From: an uncultured Bacteroidia bacterium
Lineage (GTDB): Bacteria > Bacteroidota > Bacteroidia > Bacteroidales > Prolixibacteraceae
Assembly (NCBI GenBank): GCA_903905505.1
Contig: CAIVGL010000011.1
Coordinates: 1-64,000 of the forward strand
Direction: 5' to 3'
DNA length: 64,000 nt
Below the pieces are notes generated by a model. That model did not search any database. It saw only the letters and a list, made by a program, of their open reading frames with translations, and was not told the origin of the DNA. The translations under genes and the position numbers were made by a program. This document shows positions 63,189 through 64,000 of this stretch, piece by piece (position 1 is the stretch's first letter; each line of letters starts with the position of its first letter).

Positions 63189-64000
63189 ATGTCGCAACAA
63201 CAATCCAGAGAAAGCCAAGTTACTAATTATCAAATTGATGACAGTGGTTTTAGACAGCGTTTAGAAGATTTTAAAGCTTCGATGAATCGCGCTTTTCATC
63301 AAATTGATAATATTGATGAGTTTTGTACCACACGTGGCTTACCGCCAGCGGTTTTGGCTGAGTTAATGTCAACCAATCCAATGGCTTTGTGTATCCCAAC
63401 TCAATATGGTGGATTAAATGGAGATGTAAAACACAATATTGCTGTAGTTTCTGCTGCTTCATACGAATCACTTGCCTTATCCTTAACTTTAGGGATCAAC
63501 AATGCACTGTTTATTCAACCATTTGCGAAATATGGTCAGGAAGCGGCAAAAGTTGAGGTTTTCAAGCGATTTTTGAATAATCAAGCTATGGGTGGTTTGA
63601 TGATCACTGAGCCAGACTTTGGTAGTGATGCCTTGAATATGACCACTTCATGCACGGAGAAAGATGGTTCTTATCATCTTAAAGGGAAGAAACATTGGGC
63701 TGGACTTACTGGTATGGCTGATTTTTGGATTCTTACCTCCAGACGTACCAGCGAATCAGGTAGTCTAATGCGTGATATTGAGATGTTTGTTTGCGATGTG
63801 CATGCAAAAAATCAAAATATTGTCGTTGAGGAGTATTTCGAAAATTTAGGCTTATATCAAATTCCATATGGCCGCAATCATATCGATGTGATCATTCCTG
63901 AGGATAGAAAGCTTATTCCAAAAACAAATGGTATTCAGATGATGCTTGATCTGTTGCACCGCAGTAGATTCCAGTTTCCTGGTATGGCATTAGGATTTGT
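63189..64000 (+). CDS. acyl-CoA dehydrogenase (5' part; runs off the window)
   Basis: Open from ATG 63189 (MSQQQSRESQVTNYQIDDSG) to the window edge, about 270 codons, no stop. FAD/acyl-CoA dehydrogenase N-terminal and middle domains are recognisable: ALCIPTQYGGLNGDV, LSLTLGINNALFIQPFAKYG, MGGLMITEPDFGSDALNMTT (FAD/substrate site) and KGKKHWAGLTGMADFW. The catalytic Glu lies in the missing C-terminal half. A flavoprotein of fatty-acid or branched-chain oxidation; substrate unknown. Confidence 0.92.
   Translation, partial: MSQQQSRESQVTNYQIDDSGFRQRLEDFKASMNRAFHQIDNIDEFCTTRGLPPAVLAELMSTNPMALCIPTQYGGLNGDVKHNIAVVSAASYESLALSLTLGINNALFIQPFAKYGQEAAKVEVFKRFLNNQAMGGLMITEPDFGSDALNMTTSCTEKDGSYHLKGKKHWAGLTGMADFWILTSRRTSESGSLMRDIEMFVCDVHAKNQNIVVEEYFENLGLYQIPYGRNHIDVIIPEDRKLIPKTNGIQMMLDLLHRSRFQFPGMALGF

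Overview
The window is a 64 kb chromosomal segment of a member of the Bacteroidota, most likely an environmental Bacteroidales/Marinilabiliales-type organism. The DNA is AT-rich. Most genes lack a Shine-Dalgarno site, and several upstream regions carry the Bacteroidota -7 box TAnnTTTG, sometimes with a TTG about 19 nt upstream. The gene content is typical of the phylum: the nadK / DUF6089 / uppS / bamA / ompH / ompH / murI block, an OstA-like protein, DUF5063, a DUF2795-type small protein, DUF1080, DUF3500 and a PIN-PhoH protein. No rRNA, tRNA, CRISPR array, prophage or complete insertion sequence was seen.

Layout. 1-3.1 kb: malQ converges on a pdxJ-hydrolase pair. 3.1-11.2 kb: CBS protein, NAD kinase, then the outer-membrane biogenesis block (beta-barrel protein, uppS, bamA, two Skp/OmpH chaperones) and murI. 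11.2-17 kb: leftward nucleic-acid genes (DEAD-box helicase, RlmI-like methyltransferase, 3'-5' exonuclease, DUF5063 protein, RecQ). 17-20.8 kb: a 0.78 kb non-coding stretch, then a SurA-like isomerase and an OstA/LptA-like protein. 20.8-27.9 kb: a leftward export operon (adaptor, MacB-like permease, TolC, second adaptor, ATPase) followed by a cobalamin adenosyltransferase. 28-38 kb: a methyltransferase-like gene, recG, a metal-ion locus with a structured leader RNA, an acyltransferase, an omega-amidase, an ABC-F ATPase and a coiled-coil lipoprotein. 38-43.2 kb: leftward amino-sugar-like genes (divergent GH20, SSS symporter, flippase-like protein, NagX/DUF5009-like protein). 43.3-50.3 kb: a giant HEAT plus double-DUF1080 protein, a Tat-exported Gfo/Idh/MocA oxidoreductase, pirin and DUF3500. 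50.4-54.7 kb: a decayed gene fragment, isochorismatase, glycosyltransferase, LpxL-like acyltransferase, inositol monophosphatase and a small lipoprotein. 54.9-64 kb: ppnP, phoH, folC, a HELSH membrane protein, a small beta-barrel, rhamnulokinase, an AEC transporter, a YeeE/YedE transporter and the 5' part of an acyl-CoA dehydrogenase.

The most interesting locus is at 31.1-33.8 kb. A cytosolic protein with the Mg2+-sensing half of MgtE (MgtE_N plus CBS, no transport domain) sits 10 nt upstream of an NRAMP-like transporter that has lost both canonical metal-binding motifs. Ahead of them is a roughly 130-nt leader whose last hairpin, a perfect 8-bp stem, buries a strong AAGGAG ribosome-binding site. 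I infer a metal-controlled (probably Mg2+) uptake module with an RNA switch that I cannot assign to a known class. Also notable are a GH20 enzyme with Ala in place of the catalytic Asp, and a BamA with a six-unit Gly4-Tyr tandem repeat in its barrel region.
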